Origin: Nitrosomonas aestuarii
GTDB taxonomy: Bacteria; Pseudomonadota; Gammaproteobacteria; Burkholderiales; Nitrosomonadaceae
DNA length: 64,000 bases
Direction: 5' to 3'
Assembly: GCF_003046585.1 (NCBI RefSeq)
Contig: NZ_QAAE01000007.1
Location: 1 to 64,000 of the forward strand
A program made the position numbers and the translations under genes. The notes below the pieces were generated by a model. The model had not been told where the DNA came from and ran no database searches. It saw only the letters and a list, made by a program, of their open reading frames with translations. This document shows positions 27,077 to 36,906 of this stretch, one piece after another (within the stretch, counting starts at the first letter, position 1; every line of letters begins with the position of its first letter).

Positions 27077-27589
27077 ATGATACGTAATAGCTTGGTTGTA
27101 TTTGCAGTATTTCTATTTTTACTTCCGCTGTCCGCCGGTGCCGCAGGATATGGTACAGCAGGGTGTGGACTGGGTTCTATGGTGATTGGATCGGACCGGG
27201 GAGCGAAACAGATTTTTGCGGCAACAACTAACGGTACTTCTGGTTCGCAGACTTTCGGTATGACTTCAGGTACGTCAAATTGTGGTGACCACGGTCTGCT
27301 CAATTTGAGTAAGGAAAGAGAAGTGTTTGCTTCCGAGAATTATACCAGCCTGGTTAAAGAAATGGCACAGGGTAAAGGCGAGAATCTGAACATATTAGCC
27401 AGTATGTATCAATGCCCAATCGCTAATTATCAGGAATTTGGTGCCATGACACAGGATAAATTTAATGATTTAGTGGCCGGTGCGCAAACGACTCCCATTG
27501 AGCTGCTTAGTCGGCTCGAAAATCAGTTGAATCAACATCGCGCACTATCAAAATCCTGCAATATTCAATTATCTGTGTTAAAAAGGTAA
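27077..27589 (+). CDS. DUF3015 exported protein
   Basis: A 170-residue protein with a cleavable signal peptide (hydrophobic core VVFAVFLFLLPLSAGA, junction about 22-24). AGYGTAGCGLGSMVIG and GTSNCGDHG are typical of DUF3015. Cys residues are likely disulphide-bonded in the periplasm. GAGGAG seven bases before the ATG supports the start. The DUF4105 gene follows on the same strand after a nested inverted repeat; the two families are commonly found together. Function unknown. Confidence 0.85.
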   Translation: MIRNSLVVFAVFLFLLPLSAGAAGYGTAGCGLGSMVIGSDRGAKQIFAATTNGTSGSQTFGMTSGTSNCGDHGLLNLSKEREVFASENYTSLVKEMAQGKGENLNILASMYQCPIANYQEFGAMTQDKFNDLVAGAQTTPIELLSRLENQLNQHRALSKSCNIQLSVLKR

Positions 27590-27602
27590 GCTCGCCGAGC
27601 GA

Positions 27603-27668
27603 TCACAGGATGCTCCGTCATCGCGTTGCAGCATGGCTGCAGCAGTGCCTTACGACGACATCCTGTGA
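27603..27668. repeat. Nested inverted repeat between DUF3015 and DUF4105 genes
   Basis: Outer arms TCACAGGATG (27603-27612) and CATCCTGTGA (27659-27668) are perfect. An inner hairpin TGCAGC-ATG-GCTGCA occupies 27627-27641. The RNA could form a two-tier stem. No T-tract follows directly, so it is not a plain intrinsic terminator; a processing or attenuating structure is possible. Confidence 0.55.
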
Positions 27669-27719
27669 ACACAGTACCCGTCATTTCTAAGTGGTTAGAG
27701 TACTAGGTTCGTCAAATCA

Positions 27720-29666
27720 TTGCATTCTCAATTCTCCGGTTTTTTCGTGCCATCCAGTTTGCTTGTTGCTGGAATAACAGTTGTTTTGTTTGCCCTTTTG
27801 CCCGAAGTTGCTTTCTCTAAAGATACCGCTAACAATGATTATCTGGCTGAACTGCAACAGCACGCCAGAAAAATAAAACTCAGTGAACAGCGTGTCTGGC
27901 ATCTGTTACTAAAATACAACCCACGATTTTTTGGCGCTGTGGTCAGTGAAGCAGATGGCATGGATTTTTTTAATGCCCCGGATGGAAAGACTAATCCGGA
28001 ATCCGAATTGTCAGCCACTCTGGCCAGCTTTTTTCTTCCCTCCGATCAGCTGAAAAAAAACAAGGAGCATCCTCAGTGCAATTTTCCTGCTCGCTTCAAG
28101 TGGCTGGATCAACAACTTAAGTTTGACACTAATCGATTGAGAATACAGGTATGCGATCGCCTTGACCGCTGGGTGAACGAACTGGACCCGGTTGGCGTGA
28201 CATTGGTTTTTGCTACTTACTATTTGAATAACCCGGCCTCAATGTTTGGACATACACTAGTGCGGATCGATAGCAGAGATCGTGGAGGGGAGAGGAAATT
28301 AACAAATTATGGCGCCAACTATGCAGCTATTCCAGATACTGACAATCCTTTTCTCTATGCCTGGCGGGGCTTAACAGGCGCATTCGAAGGACGTTTTGCT
28401 ATCTTTCCCTACTATACAAAGGTACAGGAATATAATAATTTGGAAAGTCGTGATCTTTGGGAATATGAACTAAATTTCACCGAAGACCAGTTAAATACCA
28501 TGCTTTTGCATCTATGGGAATTAGGCGGCACTTATTTTGATTATTATTATTTTCAGGAAAACTGTTCGTATCACGTACTTTCCCTCTTTGAGATTGCCAA
28601 ACCGGAACTGCGATTAAAAGATCGGTTCTTTTTTAGTGTTATTCCTGCAGATACAGTAAAAATTGTCCTGGAGCAGGATAATCTGGTTAGAAATGCCGTA
28701 TACCGCCCTTCTATTCTGAGTCAAATGAATCAGAAACGGCATGCGATGACGAATGTGCAGGAACAAACTCTTCAACGTATTGTAAAGGCAGAAATTTCAC
28801 TAGAATCTGACGAGTTTGCACGTCTTTCAACACAATCGCAAGTGCTGTTACTGGATACATATATGGATTATTTGCAGCACCAAAGCATGCAGCAAAAAAA
28901 TAACCATGAGGTAAAAATTCCACATTCAGTTTTATTGACTAGAAGTCGTCTGCAAGTAGCTGAGGAAAAAACCAAAGCTGTAACACACTTTTCCAGTCCG
29001 CCGGATCATGGTCATGGTGCCGATCGCTTGCGTATCGGGATGGGCCATAATGATCAAGAGCCCTTTATGGAATTTGCCTACCGGCCTGCTTACCATGATT
29101 TAATGGCCAGAGACGAAGGTTACGACAAAGATTCGGAAATTATTTTTATGGATTTTAAACTCCGGTATTTTCTCGAATCACGGCGTGTAAGGCTGGATCA
29201 GGCAAGACTTCTATCGATTACTGCACTGAACCCATACGATTCACTTTTATTTAAGCCTGCTTGGCGGATGGATTTGAATATTGATACACTCAGAGACCGG
29301 AATTGCAATTATTGCAACGTCATTAAAGGCAGCTATGGCAGGGGCATTTCATATCGCCCTGCTTTTTTTTCTCCGCTATTGCTATTCTCATTTCTTGACT
29401 TGAGAACCGAATTTTCGGATCACTTAGCGCGCGATTATCGCATAGGCGGTGATGTGGAAATGGGTACATATTACGATTTCAACAATCATCTGAGAATTAA
29501 GCTAGCAGCCAGCTATCAGGCTTTTATTCTGGGCGAACATAAACGCTTTTTCACCTCACATGTTGTCACACGGTATGCATTCTCACAAAATCTAGATATA
29601 CGACTGGAGTTCAATCGCTATGATCATAACAATGAAGGTATCTTTGCTGTCAATTATTACTTTTAG
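27720..29666 (+). CDS. DUF4105 exported protein
   Basis: A 648-residue protein with a signal peptide ending near AFSKD (about 37). The DUF4105 domain (about 140-300) shows SMFGHTLVRID, an NYGANYAA block and ENCSYHVLSLFE; the Cys and His in these motifs resemble a papain-like/NlpC catalytic set, an inference. The C-terminal third (about 440-648) is rich in alternating aromatic strands and ends in a Phe (VNYYF), which suggests an outer-membrane beta-barrel-like domain. No ATG is available: TTG 27720 or GTG 27747 is the start. It follows the DUF3015 gene. Confidence 0.82.
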   Translation: MHSQFSGFFVPSSLLVAGITVVLFALLPEVAFSKDTANNDYLAELQQHARKIKLSEQRVWHLLLKYNPRFFGAVVSEADGMDFFNAPDGKTNPESELSATLASFFLPSDQLKKNKEHPQCNFPARFKWLDQQLKFDTNRLRIQVCDRLDRWVNELDPVGVTLVFATYYLNNPASMFGHTLVRIDSRDRGGERKLTNYGANYAAIPDTDNPFLYAWRGLTGAFEGRFAIFPYYTKVQEYNNLESRDLWEYELNFTEDQLNTMLLHLWELGGTYFDYYYFQENCSYHVLSLFEIAKPELRLKDRFFFSVIPADTVKIVLEQDNLVRNAVYRPSILSQMNQKRHAMTNVQEQTLQRIVKAEISLESDEFARLSTQSQVLLLDTYMDYLQHQSMQQKNNHEVKIPHSVLLTRSRLQVAEEKTKAVTHFSSPPDHGHGADRLRIGMGHNDQEPFMEFAYRPAYHDLMARDEGYDKDSEIIFMDFKLRYFLESRRVRLDQARLLSITALNPYDSLLFKPAWRMDLNIDTLRDRNCNYCNVIKGSYGRGISYRPAFFSPLLLFSFLDLRTEFSDHLARDYRIGGDVEMGTYYDFNNHLRIKLAASYQAFILGEHKRFFTSHVVTRYAFSQNLDIRLEFNRYDHNNEGIFAVNYYF

Positions 29667-30018
29667 CAGACATTGATTGACAGCGCTGGTGTTCCAGCGA
29701 TACATCAGCCTTTTATATTGGCAATTTTAAATCCTGGTGAAAACAATTAGTCTTCCAGTCTTTCAACCAGGTCTGTTTGCCAAACGAGGTGAATATTACT
29801 GTCGATAAAGGTTCGGTGAATGAAACTGATAAGCAGAGGTGCGTTCGGATGTTGAGTTGGCGTCATGCTCAGTGCCTAGCCGAAGCGTATCATCAAGTAC
29901 ATCCAGGTTAAGCGCCAGATGTACCAAACGAAATGCGCCAAAACATCTTTTGCCTCTCATGTTTATATTATGACAGGAAATAAACGCCGTTAGGCCGATA
30001 GCTTATCGCTTTTCTGTT
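29667..30018. other. Intergenic region between convergent genes
   Basis: Contains a short GC-rich hairpin at 29684-29699 just after the DUF4105 stop. A minus-strand frame of 39 codons at 29747-29866 is too short to call. Nothing else is recognised. Confidence 0.5.
29684..29699 (+). terminator. Possible terminator hairpin after the DUF4105 gene
   Basis: CGCTGG-TGTT-CCAGCG is a perfect 6-bp GC-rich stem with a four-base loop, 17 bp after the stop codon. The expected T-run is weak and displaced (CTTTTA about 12 bp further), so termination is likely but not certain. Confidence 0.35.
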
Positions 30019-31326
30019 TTATTGCTTGTGGATGAAGTCTATACCGTGATAACCGATATCGTGGCGCATATAAGAATCCTTGAAATGAATCTGCTTTGCT
30101 AGTTCGTATGCATATTGCTGTGCAATTTTCAGGTTGTCGCCAAGTGCCGTTACGCAAAGCACTCTTCCGCCAGAGGTAACCAATTCCTGTCCATTTTCTC
30201 CTCCCAGCGCTGTGCCTGAATGGAAAATATGAAAATCATCGGTTTCATTTTGTTTTAAGTGTAATTCAGCAAGCCCCTTAATGGTGGCCCCCTGTACCGG
30301 GTTTTCAGGATAACCGATAGCTGCCATGACGATTCCTAATGCAACGCGTCTATCCCATTCTGTTTCAACTTGATCAAGTGTGCCATTGAGTGCATGTTCC
30401 ATCAATTCCGATAAATCACTTTTCAGGCGCAACAGGATAGGCTGTGTTTCCGGGTCGCCCATACGGCAGTTGAATTCAAGTACTTTAACTTGTTTTTCGG
30501 GTGTAATCATCAGGCCCGCATAAAGAAATCCGGTAAATTGAGTACCTTCTCGCGCCATGGCCTGAATTGTCGGATTTATGACTTCGCGCATAATTTGCGC
30601 GTGCAGGCTAGGAGTAATGAACGGTGTGGGTGAGTAAGCGCCCATTCCACCAGTATTGGGACCGGTATCGCCATCATTGAGACGTTTGTGGTCCTGACTG
30701 GTGGCGAGTGGCAAAACATGCTGGCCATCTGACATCACAATGAAACTGACTTCGGTACCTTGCAGGAATTCTTCTATGATGACCTCAGAACCTGCTGCGC
30801 CAAAACTTTTTTCAATCAGGATCTGATCAATGGCGGCATGCGCCGTTTCCAATGAAGAGGCGACTACAACGCCTTTACCTGCTGCGAGACCGCTGGCTTT
30901 GATAACAATCGGTGCGCCTTTTTGATCAATATATTGATGCGCTTGCTGTGCATCGGTAAAGGCGGCATAATCGGCGGTGGGAATATGATGGCGTTGCATA
31001 AAGTCTTTTGCGAAGCTTTTTGAGATTTCCAGCTGTGCGGCTTTCTGGCTGGGGCCGAATATTTTCAAGCCAGCTGATTGAAAAGCGTTGACAATCCCGG
31101 CAGCTAGTAGCGCTTCGGGTCCAACGACGGTAAAAGCTATATTTTCCTTCTGCGCAAAACTGATCAAATCAGAAGTTGCAGTGATGGCGATATTTTCGAG
31201 GCCATGCTCCTGAGCGGTACCTGCATTCCCAGGTGCCACGAAAACCTTTAAAACGCGCGGTGATTGTACGAGTTTCCATGCCAGTGCATGTTCTCTGCCA
31301 CCGCCTCCAATGACAAGTATTTTCAT
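30019..31326 (-). CDS. purD: Phosphoribosylamine-glycine ligase
   Basis: PurD joins phosphoribosylamine and glycine, the second step of purine synthesis. The 435-residue protein opens with VIGGGGREHALAWKL, has the ATP-grasp elements KASGLAAGKGVVVA and the metal-binding FNCRMGDPETQPIL, and the family's HKRLNDGDTGPNTGGMGAYSP. Length is normal. It lies 24 bp downstream of purH on the same strand, forming a purHD unit. Confidence 0.97.
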   Translation of the reverse strand: MKILVIGGGGREHALAWKLVQSPRVLKVFVAPGNAGTAQEHGLENIAITATSDLISFAQKENIAFTVVGPEALLAAGIVNAFQSAGLKIFGPSQKAAQLEISKSFAKDFMQRHHIPTADYAAFTDAQQAHQYIDQKGAPIVIKASGLAAGKGVVVASSLETAHAAIDQILIEKSFGAAGSEVIIEEFLQGTEVSFIVMSDGQHVLPLATSQDHKRLNDGDTGPNTGGMGAYSPTPFITPSLHAQIMREVINPTIQAMAREGTQFTGFLYAGLMITPEKQVKVLEFNCRMGDPETQPILLRLKSDLSELMEHALNGTLDQVETEWDRRVALGIVMAAIGYPENPVQGATIKGLAELHLKQNETDDFHIFHSGTALGGENGQELVTSGGRVLCVTALGDNLKIAQQYAYELAKQIHFKDSYMRHDIGYHGIDFIHKQ

Positions 31327-31350
31327 TGCGGGTATAAGTGTGTGAATAGA

Positions 31351-32910
31351 TTAGTGTCTGAAATGCCGTGCTCCTGTGAAAACCATTGCTACGCTCTGCT
31401 CGTCAGCGGCTGCGATGACTTCATCATCACGGATACTGCCACCTGGTTGGATTACAGCCATTGCGCCAGCCTGTATCACAACATCCAGACCGTCGCGGAA
31501 TGGAAAAAATGCATCAGAAGCAACGACAGAACCGGCCAAATCGAATCCGGCCTGTTGTGCCTTGATGGTGGCAATCTTTGCACTATCAACGCGGCTCATT
31601 TGACCCGCACCGATACCGAGCGTTTGATTATTATGGCAAAAAACAATTGTGTTGGATTTGACGAATTTCGCAACACGCCATGCAAAAAGCAGATCGTCCA
31701 TTTGCTGCTTGGATGGTTTCTTTTGGGTGACTACTTTGAAGTCTGTTCGTGACAGGCAGTGGCTGTCAGGTGTTTGAACCAGAAGACCGCCGCCGATGCG
31801 CTTCAGGTCGTATTGGTGGCTGGCTTGTTTCAGCGGTAAGGTTAATACACGGATATTGTTTTTTTGTGCCAGTAATATTTTAGCTTCATCGGTAATTTCA
31901 GGCGCAATAATCACTTCTACAAACTGTTTTAGAATGGCGGTGGCTGTTTCTGCGTCAAGCGAACGGTTAAACGCAATAATACCGCCAAAAGCAGAAATTG
32001 AGTCTGTTGCTAAAGCATGTTGATAGGCGGTCAGGATGTCATCTGCAACTGCCACGCCACAAGGGTTGGCATGTTTTACAATTACACAGGCAGGATTTTC
32101 AAAAGATTTCACGCATTCCCAAGCTGCATCAGTATCAGCGATATTGTTGTATGATAAAGCTTTGCCCTGAACCTGATGATAGTTGGCAAGTCCACCAGGA
32201 ACAACGAACAAATCGCGGTAAAATGCTGCTTTCTGGTGTGGATTCTCGCCATAACGTAAAGGTTCCACGATAGTAAAGTTAAGATTTAATGTTGTAGGAA
32301 AATCGTTGCGGCTTTCATCATCATTAATCGCTGTCAGGTAATTACTGATCACGCTATCATAAGCTGCGGTGTGTGAAAAAGCTTTTTGTGCAAATCTGAA
32401 ACGATTGGCAGTGCTGACAGTGCCGTTATTCAATGCCATTTCATTCAATAATACCGGATAGTCCGACGGATCTGTGATAACCGTTACTTTCCGGTAGTTT
32501 TTAGCGGCGGCGCGTACCATGGTGGGGCCGCCGATATCAATATTTTCAATTGCGCTTGCCAGGGTGCAGTTATCTTTTGCTATGGTCTGAGAAAAGGGAT
32601 ACAAGTTGACGACGACCAGTTCGATGTCAGTGATGCCTGCTTTCTTCATGGCGGATTTGTGTTCCGGCAAATCATCTCTTGCCAGTATACCGGCATGTAC
32701 TTTCGGGTGCAGCGTTTTCACGCGTCCATCGAGCATTTCTGGGAAGCCGGTGTAGTCACTTATTTCTGTTACCGGAATATTTTCTGCTTGTAATAATTTT
32801 GCTGTTCCACCGGTGGAGATAATATTGACACCGGCGTGGTGAAGTGAACGTGCCAGATCAACGATGCCTGCTTTATCAGACACACTGATTAGTGCTTGTT
32901 TGATAGACAT
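31351..32910 (-). CDS. purH: Bifunctional AICAR transformylase / IMP cyclohydrolase
   Basis: PurH carries out the last two steps of IMP synthesis. The N-terminal cyclohydrolase domain (about 1-190) starts [18 protein letters not shown] and contains GGTAKLL and [14 protein letters not shown]. The transformylase domain (about 200-519) contains KHANPCGVA with the catalytic His and QMSRVDS. The length of 519 is typical. It sits between fis (8 bp upstream) and purD. Confidence 0.97.
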   Translation of the reverse strand: MSIKQALISVSDKAGIVDLARSLHHAGVNIISTGGTAKLLQAENIPVTEISDYTGFPEMLDGRVKTLHPKVHAGILARDDLPEHKSAMKKAGITDIELVVVNLYPFSQTIAKDNCTLASAIENIDIGGPTMVRAAAKNYRKVTVITDPSDYPVLLNEMALNNGTVSTANRFRFAQKAFSHTAAYDSVISNYLTAINDDESRNDFPTTLNLNFTIVEPLRYGENPHQKAAFYRDLFVVPGGLANYHQVQGKALSYNNIADTDAAWECVKSFENPACVIVKHANPCGVAVADDILTAYQHALATDSISAFGGIIAFNRSLDAETATAILKQFVEVIIAPEITDEAKILLAQKNNIRVLTLPLKQASHQYDLKRIGGGLLVQTPDSHCLSRTDFKVVTQKKPSKQQMDDLLFAWRVAKFVKSNTIVFCHNNQTLGIGAGQMSRVDSAKIATIKAQQAGFDLAGSVVASDAFFPFRDGLDVVIQAGAMAVIQPGGSIRDDEVIAAADEQSVAMVFTGARHFRH

Positions 32911-32918
32911 TCTGTACC

Positions 32919-33161
32919 TTATTTGATTTGATATTGCTTTATTTTATGACGTAATGTGTTGCGGTTGATGCCAAGTAGTTCAGCTGCCTGCGTTTGATTG
33001 CCCTGTGTATGATGTAAAATAACTTCGATCAGTGGCTTTTCAACGCTCCGTATGACCATTTCGTGGATACATGATGGTCTTTCACCGTCCAAATCAATTA
33101 AGTACTTGTCGATGGACTTACGTACACAGCATGCAATTTCATTTTCATTGATTGTGCTCAT
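32919..33161 (-). CDS. fis: Fis family DNA-binding protein
   Basis: An 80-residue nucleoid protein, shorter at the N-terminus than enteric Fis (98). The C-terminal helix-turn-helix is intact: [21 protein letters not shown]. The [10 protein letters not shown] helix is the dimer core. The ATG overlaps the dusB stop (ATGA), so translation is coupled to dusB as in other proteobacteria. purH follows 8 bp downstream, which ties nucleotide synthesis to the dusB-fis transcript. Confidence 0.93.
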   Translation of the reverse strand: MSTINENEIACCVRKSIDKYLIDLDGERPSCIHEMVIRSVEKPLIEVILHHTQGNQTQAAELLGINRNTLRHKIKQYQIK

Positions 33162-34174
33162 ACGACAACCGCCTTTTCTTCTTCAATATATGTTAAATGT
33201 GTATTGTAATCAGCTAATTGTGTAAAAAATATGTCCGTCTGTGTGAGTTGTTCCTCACTTGTTTGCAATTGATTCATTTGTTGACGGAAACCGGCAGAGC
33301 CGACCAAACCTTTTGTATACCAGGCAATATGTTTGCGTGCGATACGTACGCCTGCATACTCGCCATAAAAATCATACAGATCGTACAAATGCTTAATAAG
33401 CACGCGATGTGTTTCGCATACTTCAGGAGGCGGCAGGTATTCACCCGTATTCAGATAGTGATCAATTTCTCTGAATATCCAGGGTCTCCCCTGAGCCGCA
33501 CGGCCAATCATGATGGCATCGGCCTGTGTATATTCCAACACCTGTTTTGCTTTCTCAGGTGTTGAAATATCGCCATTAGCTATGACTGGAATGCTGACGG
33601 CAGCTTTGACAGCCGCAATGGTGTTGTACTCGGCATTGCCGCGGTATGCACATGCGCGTGTGCGTCCATGTATCGCCAGGGCTTGAATACCGGTGTTTTC
33701 AGCTATTTTGGCAATCCTCAGTGCGTTTTTATTTTGCTGGTCCCATCCGGTTCTTATTTTAAGGGTCACCGGGATATTAACCGCACTGACAACCGAATAT
33801 AAGATTTTTTCGACGAGTTTTTCATCTTTTAATAAAGCGGACCCCGCCATTACATTGCAGATTTTTTTTGCGGGACAGCCCATGTTGATATCGATGATTT
33901 GTGCACCTTGATCAACATTATAACGCGCAGCGGTAGCCAGCATGTCGGGATCTGCACCGGCAATTTGTACGGAGATAGGTGACACCTCTCCGTCATGGTT
34001 CGCGCGCCTTTGTGTTTTCTTCGATCCCCATAAAAGCGAGTTGCTGGATACCATTTCAGAAACAGCCATACCGGCTCCCATTTTTTTGCATAGTTGACGA
34101 AAAGGGCGGTCAGTTACACCAGCCATGGGTGCAACAATGAGCTTGTTTTTAAGTTTATGGGAACCTATCTGCAT
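33158..34174 (-). CDS. dusB: tRNA-dihydrouridine synthase B
   Basis: DusB is an FMN enzyme that reduces uridines in the tRNA D-loop. The 338-residue protein has the N-terminal VAPMAGVTDRPFRQLC, the catalytic Cys in INMGCPAKKIC, and the FMN-phosphate region ANGDISTPEKA with DAIMIGRAAQGRPWIF. The start MQIGSHKLKNKLIVAPM is the expected N-terminus. It leads the dusB-fis-purH-purD unit. Confidence 0.96.
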   Translation of the reverse strand: MQIGSHKLKNKLIVAPMAGVTDRPFRQLCKKMGAGMAVSEMVSSNSLLWGSKKTQRRANHDGEVSPISVQIAGADPDMLATAARYNVDQGAQIIDINMGCPAKKICNVMAGSALLKDEKLVEKILYSVVSAVNIPVTLKIRTGWDQQNKNALRIAKIAENTGIQALAIHGRTRACAYRGNAEYNTIAAVKAAVSIPVIANGDISTPEKAKQVLEYTQADAIMIGRAAQGRPWIFREIDHYLNTGEYLPPPEVCETHRVLIKHLYDLYDFYGEYAGVRIARKHIAWYTKGLVGSAGFRQQMNQLQTSEEQLTQTDIFFTQLADYNTHLTYIEEEKAVVV

Positions 34175-34397
34175 GCAGTATGAGAAATATCAAAAAATTG
34201 ATTAAAAATTAAATCAGATGGGTAATAATCCGATTTTATTGGGATAGTAAAAAGTTTGTATCGTTTTCACTATTGCTTTTTTAACATTGTTTAAATACTA
34301 TTTTTATAGTTAGTGCATAAGCAAACCAGTTTTTTTATGAAGCCATGACAAAATTGGATAGCTATACATGAGAGATAATTAAAACAATTGAAGTAAA

Positions 34398-35573
34398 TTA
34401 ACCTCTTGTCCCAAAAATCATTCGTCTTGCAACAAATCGCTTAATCGGTGGAAAATTGTCCATTATTGTCAGGCCCAATCCACAGCAGTGCTTAAGCAGT
34501 GTATTGTCATTTGAAAATAGCTTGATCAGTGAATCGGTGAAAATACGACCACCCTGACTGTCTGTACGCCGACGTTGACGGTATCTTGTCAACATGGGCG
34601 GGGTGCCTATTTCCTTGCTATTCGAAGTAGTATCCAGTATTTCCTGAGCAAGTTCATAGGCGTCTCTGAGTCCAAGGTTAAATCCTTGTCCTGCTACCGG
34701 ATGCAATGTCTGGGCCGCATTGCCCACGAGTGCTGTGCGCTGTGAGGTGGCGGGAACCGCATACTTAAGTGCTAACGGAAAACCAGAGCGTTTGCCGGTA
34801 TGTACAAATTGTCCTAAGCGATTGCCAAAGTGTTCATGTAAACGGATAAGAAAGCGATTTTCATCCATTGCAAGAATCTCCTTTGCAGCTTCTGGAGATA
34901 CTGTCCATACCAACGCAAAATAATCACCTGAAGGTAATAGCGCGACAGGGCCATCTGACGTAAACCGTTCATAAGCGACGCCCGTTTGTTGTTCTTCAGT
35001 TCGAACATTGGCGACAATTGCCCACTGATCGTATTCAGTGGTTTGATAGGTAATGTCTTTAATTTGACTGCTAAGCTGACCCCCATCTGCCAAAACGAGT
35101 AGTTTAGCTGAAATGGTTTTTTCTATCCCCGCGTGTGAATATTGTACATGTCCAAGTTGGTCATCCGTAGCACACCGTTGCACAGCGGCCCCTGTTTGAT
35201 AGTGGAGGTTACTTTGCAAGGATGTTTCATATAACGCACGAAATAAATCATGATAATTCACGACATACCCCAAGGCTGGTACGCCAGCGTCTTCGGTTGT
35301 TAAAACAGTTCGGCCGAAGTAACCTTTATTTGAGATATGAATGGTATTGATTGGTGTAAATTGAGACAGTTTTTCCCAAGCGCCTAGTCGCTGCAAAATC
35401 AGGTGACTCCCATGCGATAGTGCTAAAGGACGTTCATCATCAACCTTTTCCGGCAAACCGCGCGCTTCCAAAAGTAAGATAGACAGATTACTGTTGCAGC
35501 TTAATGCAAGCGCCAATGCCATGCCAACTGGACCGCCACCTATGATAGCAATATCGTAATTTTCAAGACTCAT
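34398..35573 (-). CDS. ubiH: UbiH/UbiF-family FAD hydroxylase (ubiquinone biosynthesis)
   Basis: A 391-residue aromatic hydroxylase of the UbiH/UbiF/COQ6 family. The dinucleotide-binding motif IGGGPVGMALALALS is at the N-terminus, the DG-type motif LLVLADGGQ in the middle, and GNAAQTLHPVAGQGFNLGLRD near 280-300 binds FAD ribityl. The opening residues and HPVAGQG suit UbiH, but the exact ring position hydroxylated cannot be fixed from sequence. It lies upstream of dusB on the same strand, 223 bp away, and starts near a TGACCCT/AGGGTCA palindrome. Confidence 0.88.
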   Translation of the reverse strand: MSLENYDIAIIGGGPVGMALALALSCNSNLSILLLEARGLPEKVDDERPLALSHGSHLILQRLGAWEKLSQFTPINTIHISNKGYFGRTVLTTEDAGVPALGYVVNYHDLFRALYETSLQSNLHYQTGAAVQRCATDDQLGHVQYSHAGIEKTISAKLLVLADGGQLSSQIKDITYQTTEYDQWAIVANVRTEEQQTGVAYERFTSDGPVALLPSGDYFALVWTVSPEAAKEILAMDENRFLIRLHEHFGNRLGQFVHTGKRSGFPLALKYAVPATSQRTALVGNAAQTLHPVAGQGFNLGLRDAYELAQEILDTTSNSKEIGTPPMLTRYRQRRRTDSQGGRIFTDSLIKLFSNDNTLLKHCCGLGLTIMDNFPPIKRFVARRMIFGTRG

Positions 35574-35886
35574 TAATTTTCTTTTGATAAAATTTTATGT
35601 TTAGCGTTTAGTTTTATATAAGAGTGACCCTGAATTTAGGGTCATCAGATTGGACATATATAAACAAGATAGTCAGAATAATACGGTAATGCTGCGAAAT
35701 ATCCGGCCCAGCAATATTTTTTGAAACTGAAAACGTTGAGCTTAGCATAGCTCCCGCAATGATGGAATGCACTAAGCGCAATGATTAAAATCCGGTGTAA
35801 TTAAAAATATGCCCGGGTTTTAGGTTGAGTTATTTATCTTGTTGATTTTATGAAATAAAGTATTGAGTGGATTAAGGAGCGTGTGA
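35574..35886. other. Divergent intergenic region (ubiH / ankyrin gene)
   Basis: Holds the promoters of two divergent genes. The only structured element I see is the perfect palindrome at 35625-35644. Confidence 0.5.
35625..35644. promoter_or_regulatory. Palindrome TGACCCT-N6-AGGGTCA upstream of ubiH
   Basis: A perfect 7-bp inverted repeat with a 6-base spacer, 51 bp upstream of the ubiH start. Its position fits an operator. No T-tract follows on either strand, which argues against a terminator. Confidence 0.4.
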
Positions 35887-36666
35887 ATGACAAAATTACA
35901 GGTGCAACAATTACAAGCGATTAAGCGATTTGGCTTTATACTGATCGTGTTTTTATGGACTATTAATGCATGGGCAAAGGCTTCGGAATCAATTGACGAA
36001 GAATTGATTCTTGCAGCCGAAAAAGGAAATTTTCCTTTACTGAAAAAAATTCTCGACGATGATAATGAAATTTCTGAAGCTACCATCAATACAGCGTTTT
36101 TCGCAGGAGTCAGAAAAGGCAGTAAGCCGATAGTACAACGCTTGATAAACAGTGGAGCCAATATTAATTTTCGAGGCGATAATGGTTATACGGCTCTAAT
36201 CCAGGCTGCACGGGATGGCCGCAGCTATTTGGTTGAGCTATTGTTGCCATTGGGTGCAGAGATTAACGCTATTGCTACCGAAACAGGAGAAACTGCCCTG
36301 ATTCTTGCAGCAAAAAGAAACCGCAGGGAAGTTGTGGATCAATTATTGGAAGCCAATGCAGATTTGAGGGTTAAAAGAAATATTGATGGTATGACGGCAT
36401 TAATGCTTGCTGCAAGAGGTGGGCATCAACAGGTTGTAAATGCGTTAATTGAAGCGGGTGCTGAGGTTAATCATCAATTAGAAAATGGTGCGACTGCACT
36501 GATGCTGGCAGCACAGCATGGTCATCTTGGCGTAATTTATGTATTGTTGGCAGCAAATGCGGATGTCAATATAAAAGCAAGCAATGGTGCGACTGCCTTG
36601 ACACTGGCTAATGTTTATCGTCATACAGAAGCAGTGGAAATGCTCAAAAAAGCCGGTGCGCGATGA
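35887..36666 (+). CDS. Exported ankyrin-repeat protein
   Basis: A 259-residue protein. A hydrophobic N-terminal segment (FGFILIVFLWTINAWA) acts as a signal peptide or anchor. The rest is about six ankyrin repeats of roughly 33 residues, recognisable by G-TALILAAKRNRREVVDQLL and MTALMLAARGGHQQVVNAL-type repeats with conserved TAL and A-x-x-G-H positions. Periplasmic ankyrin proteins in proteobacteria often act with catalases or as inhibitors, but no partner is obvious. AAGGAG seven bases before the ATG supports the start. Confidence 0.88.
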   Translation: MTKLQVQQLQAIKRFGFILIVFLWTINAWAKASESIDEELILAAEKGNFPLLKKILDDDNEISEATINTAFFAGVRKGSKPIVQRLINSGANINFRGDNGYTALIQAARDGRSYLVELLLPLGAEINAIATETGETALILAAKRNRREVVDQLLEANADLRVKRNIDGMTALMLAARGGHQQVVNALIEAGAEVNHQLENGATALMLAAQHGHLGVIYVLLAANADVNIKASNGATALTLANVYRHTEAVEMLKKAGAR

Positions 36667-36749
36667 AATTACAGTTGATGGTGATATTGTTTTTGCATGC
36701 CTTGATTGATGACCATCTTGGTAAACACATACTTGGTGAAATTTCATAA
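36663..36749 (+). CDS. Possible 28-residue coupled small protein
   Basis: An ATG overlaps the ankyrin gene stop (ATGA), and the frame runs 28 codons: a short hydrophobic start (MKLQLMVILFLHALI) then a polar end (DDHLGKHILGEIS). The overlap suggests translational coupling. No homologue is recognised, and chance cannot be excluded at this length. Confidence 0.3.
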   Translation: MKLQLMVILFLHALIDDHLGKHILGEIS

Positions 36750-36906
36750 GATAATTACGTATAATCGTAGTGATTACAGGTGCTTGAGCAAGTTTATAAG
36801 ATGAATTTGCTCAAGCAGTTTTTTGAATTTCAATGTTATGCGATTATTCATAGAATTAAGAAAATTTTATAAATGAGTTACATTGTCAATTTTGTAGGAA
36901 TAAAGG

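Noticed and set aside
29747-29866. 39-codon minus-strand frame with plausible composition
   Set aside because: Too short, no ribosome-binding site, no recognised family; could be a remnant but evidence is insufficient.
31264-31752. 162-codon open frame on the plus strand
   Set aside because: Overlaps the purD-purH junction on the opposite strand and has no protein-like motif.
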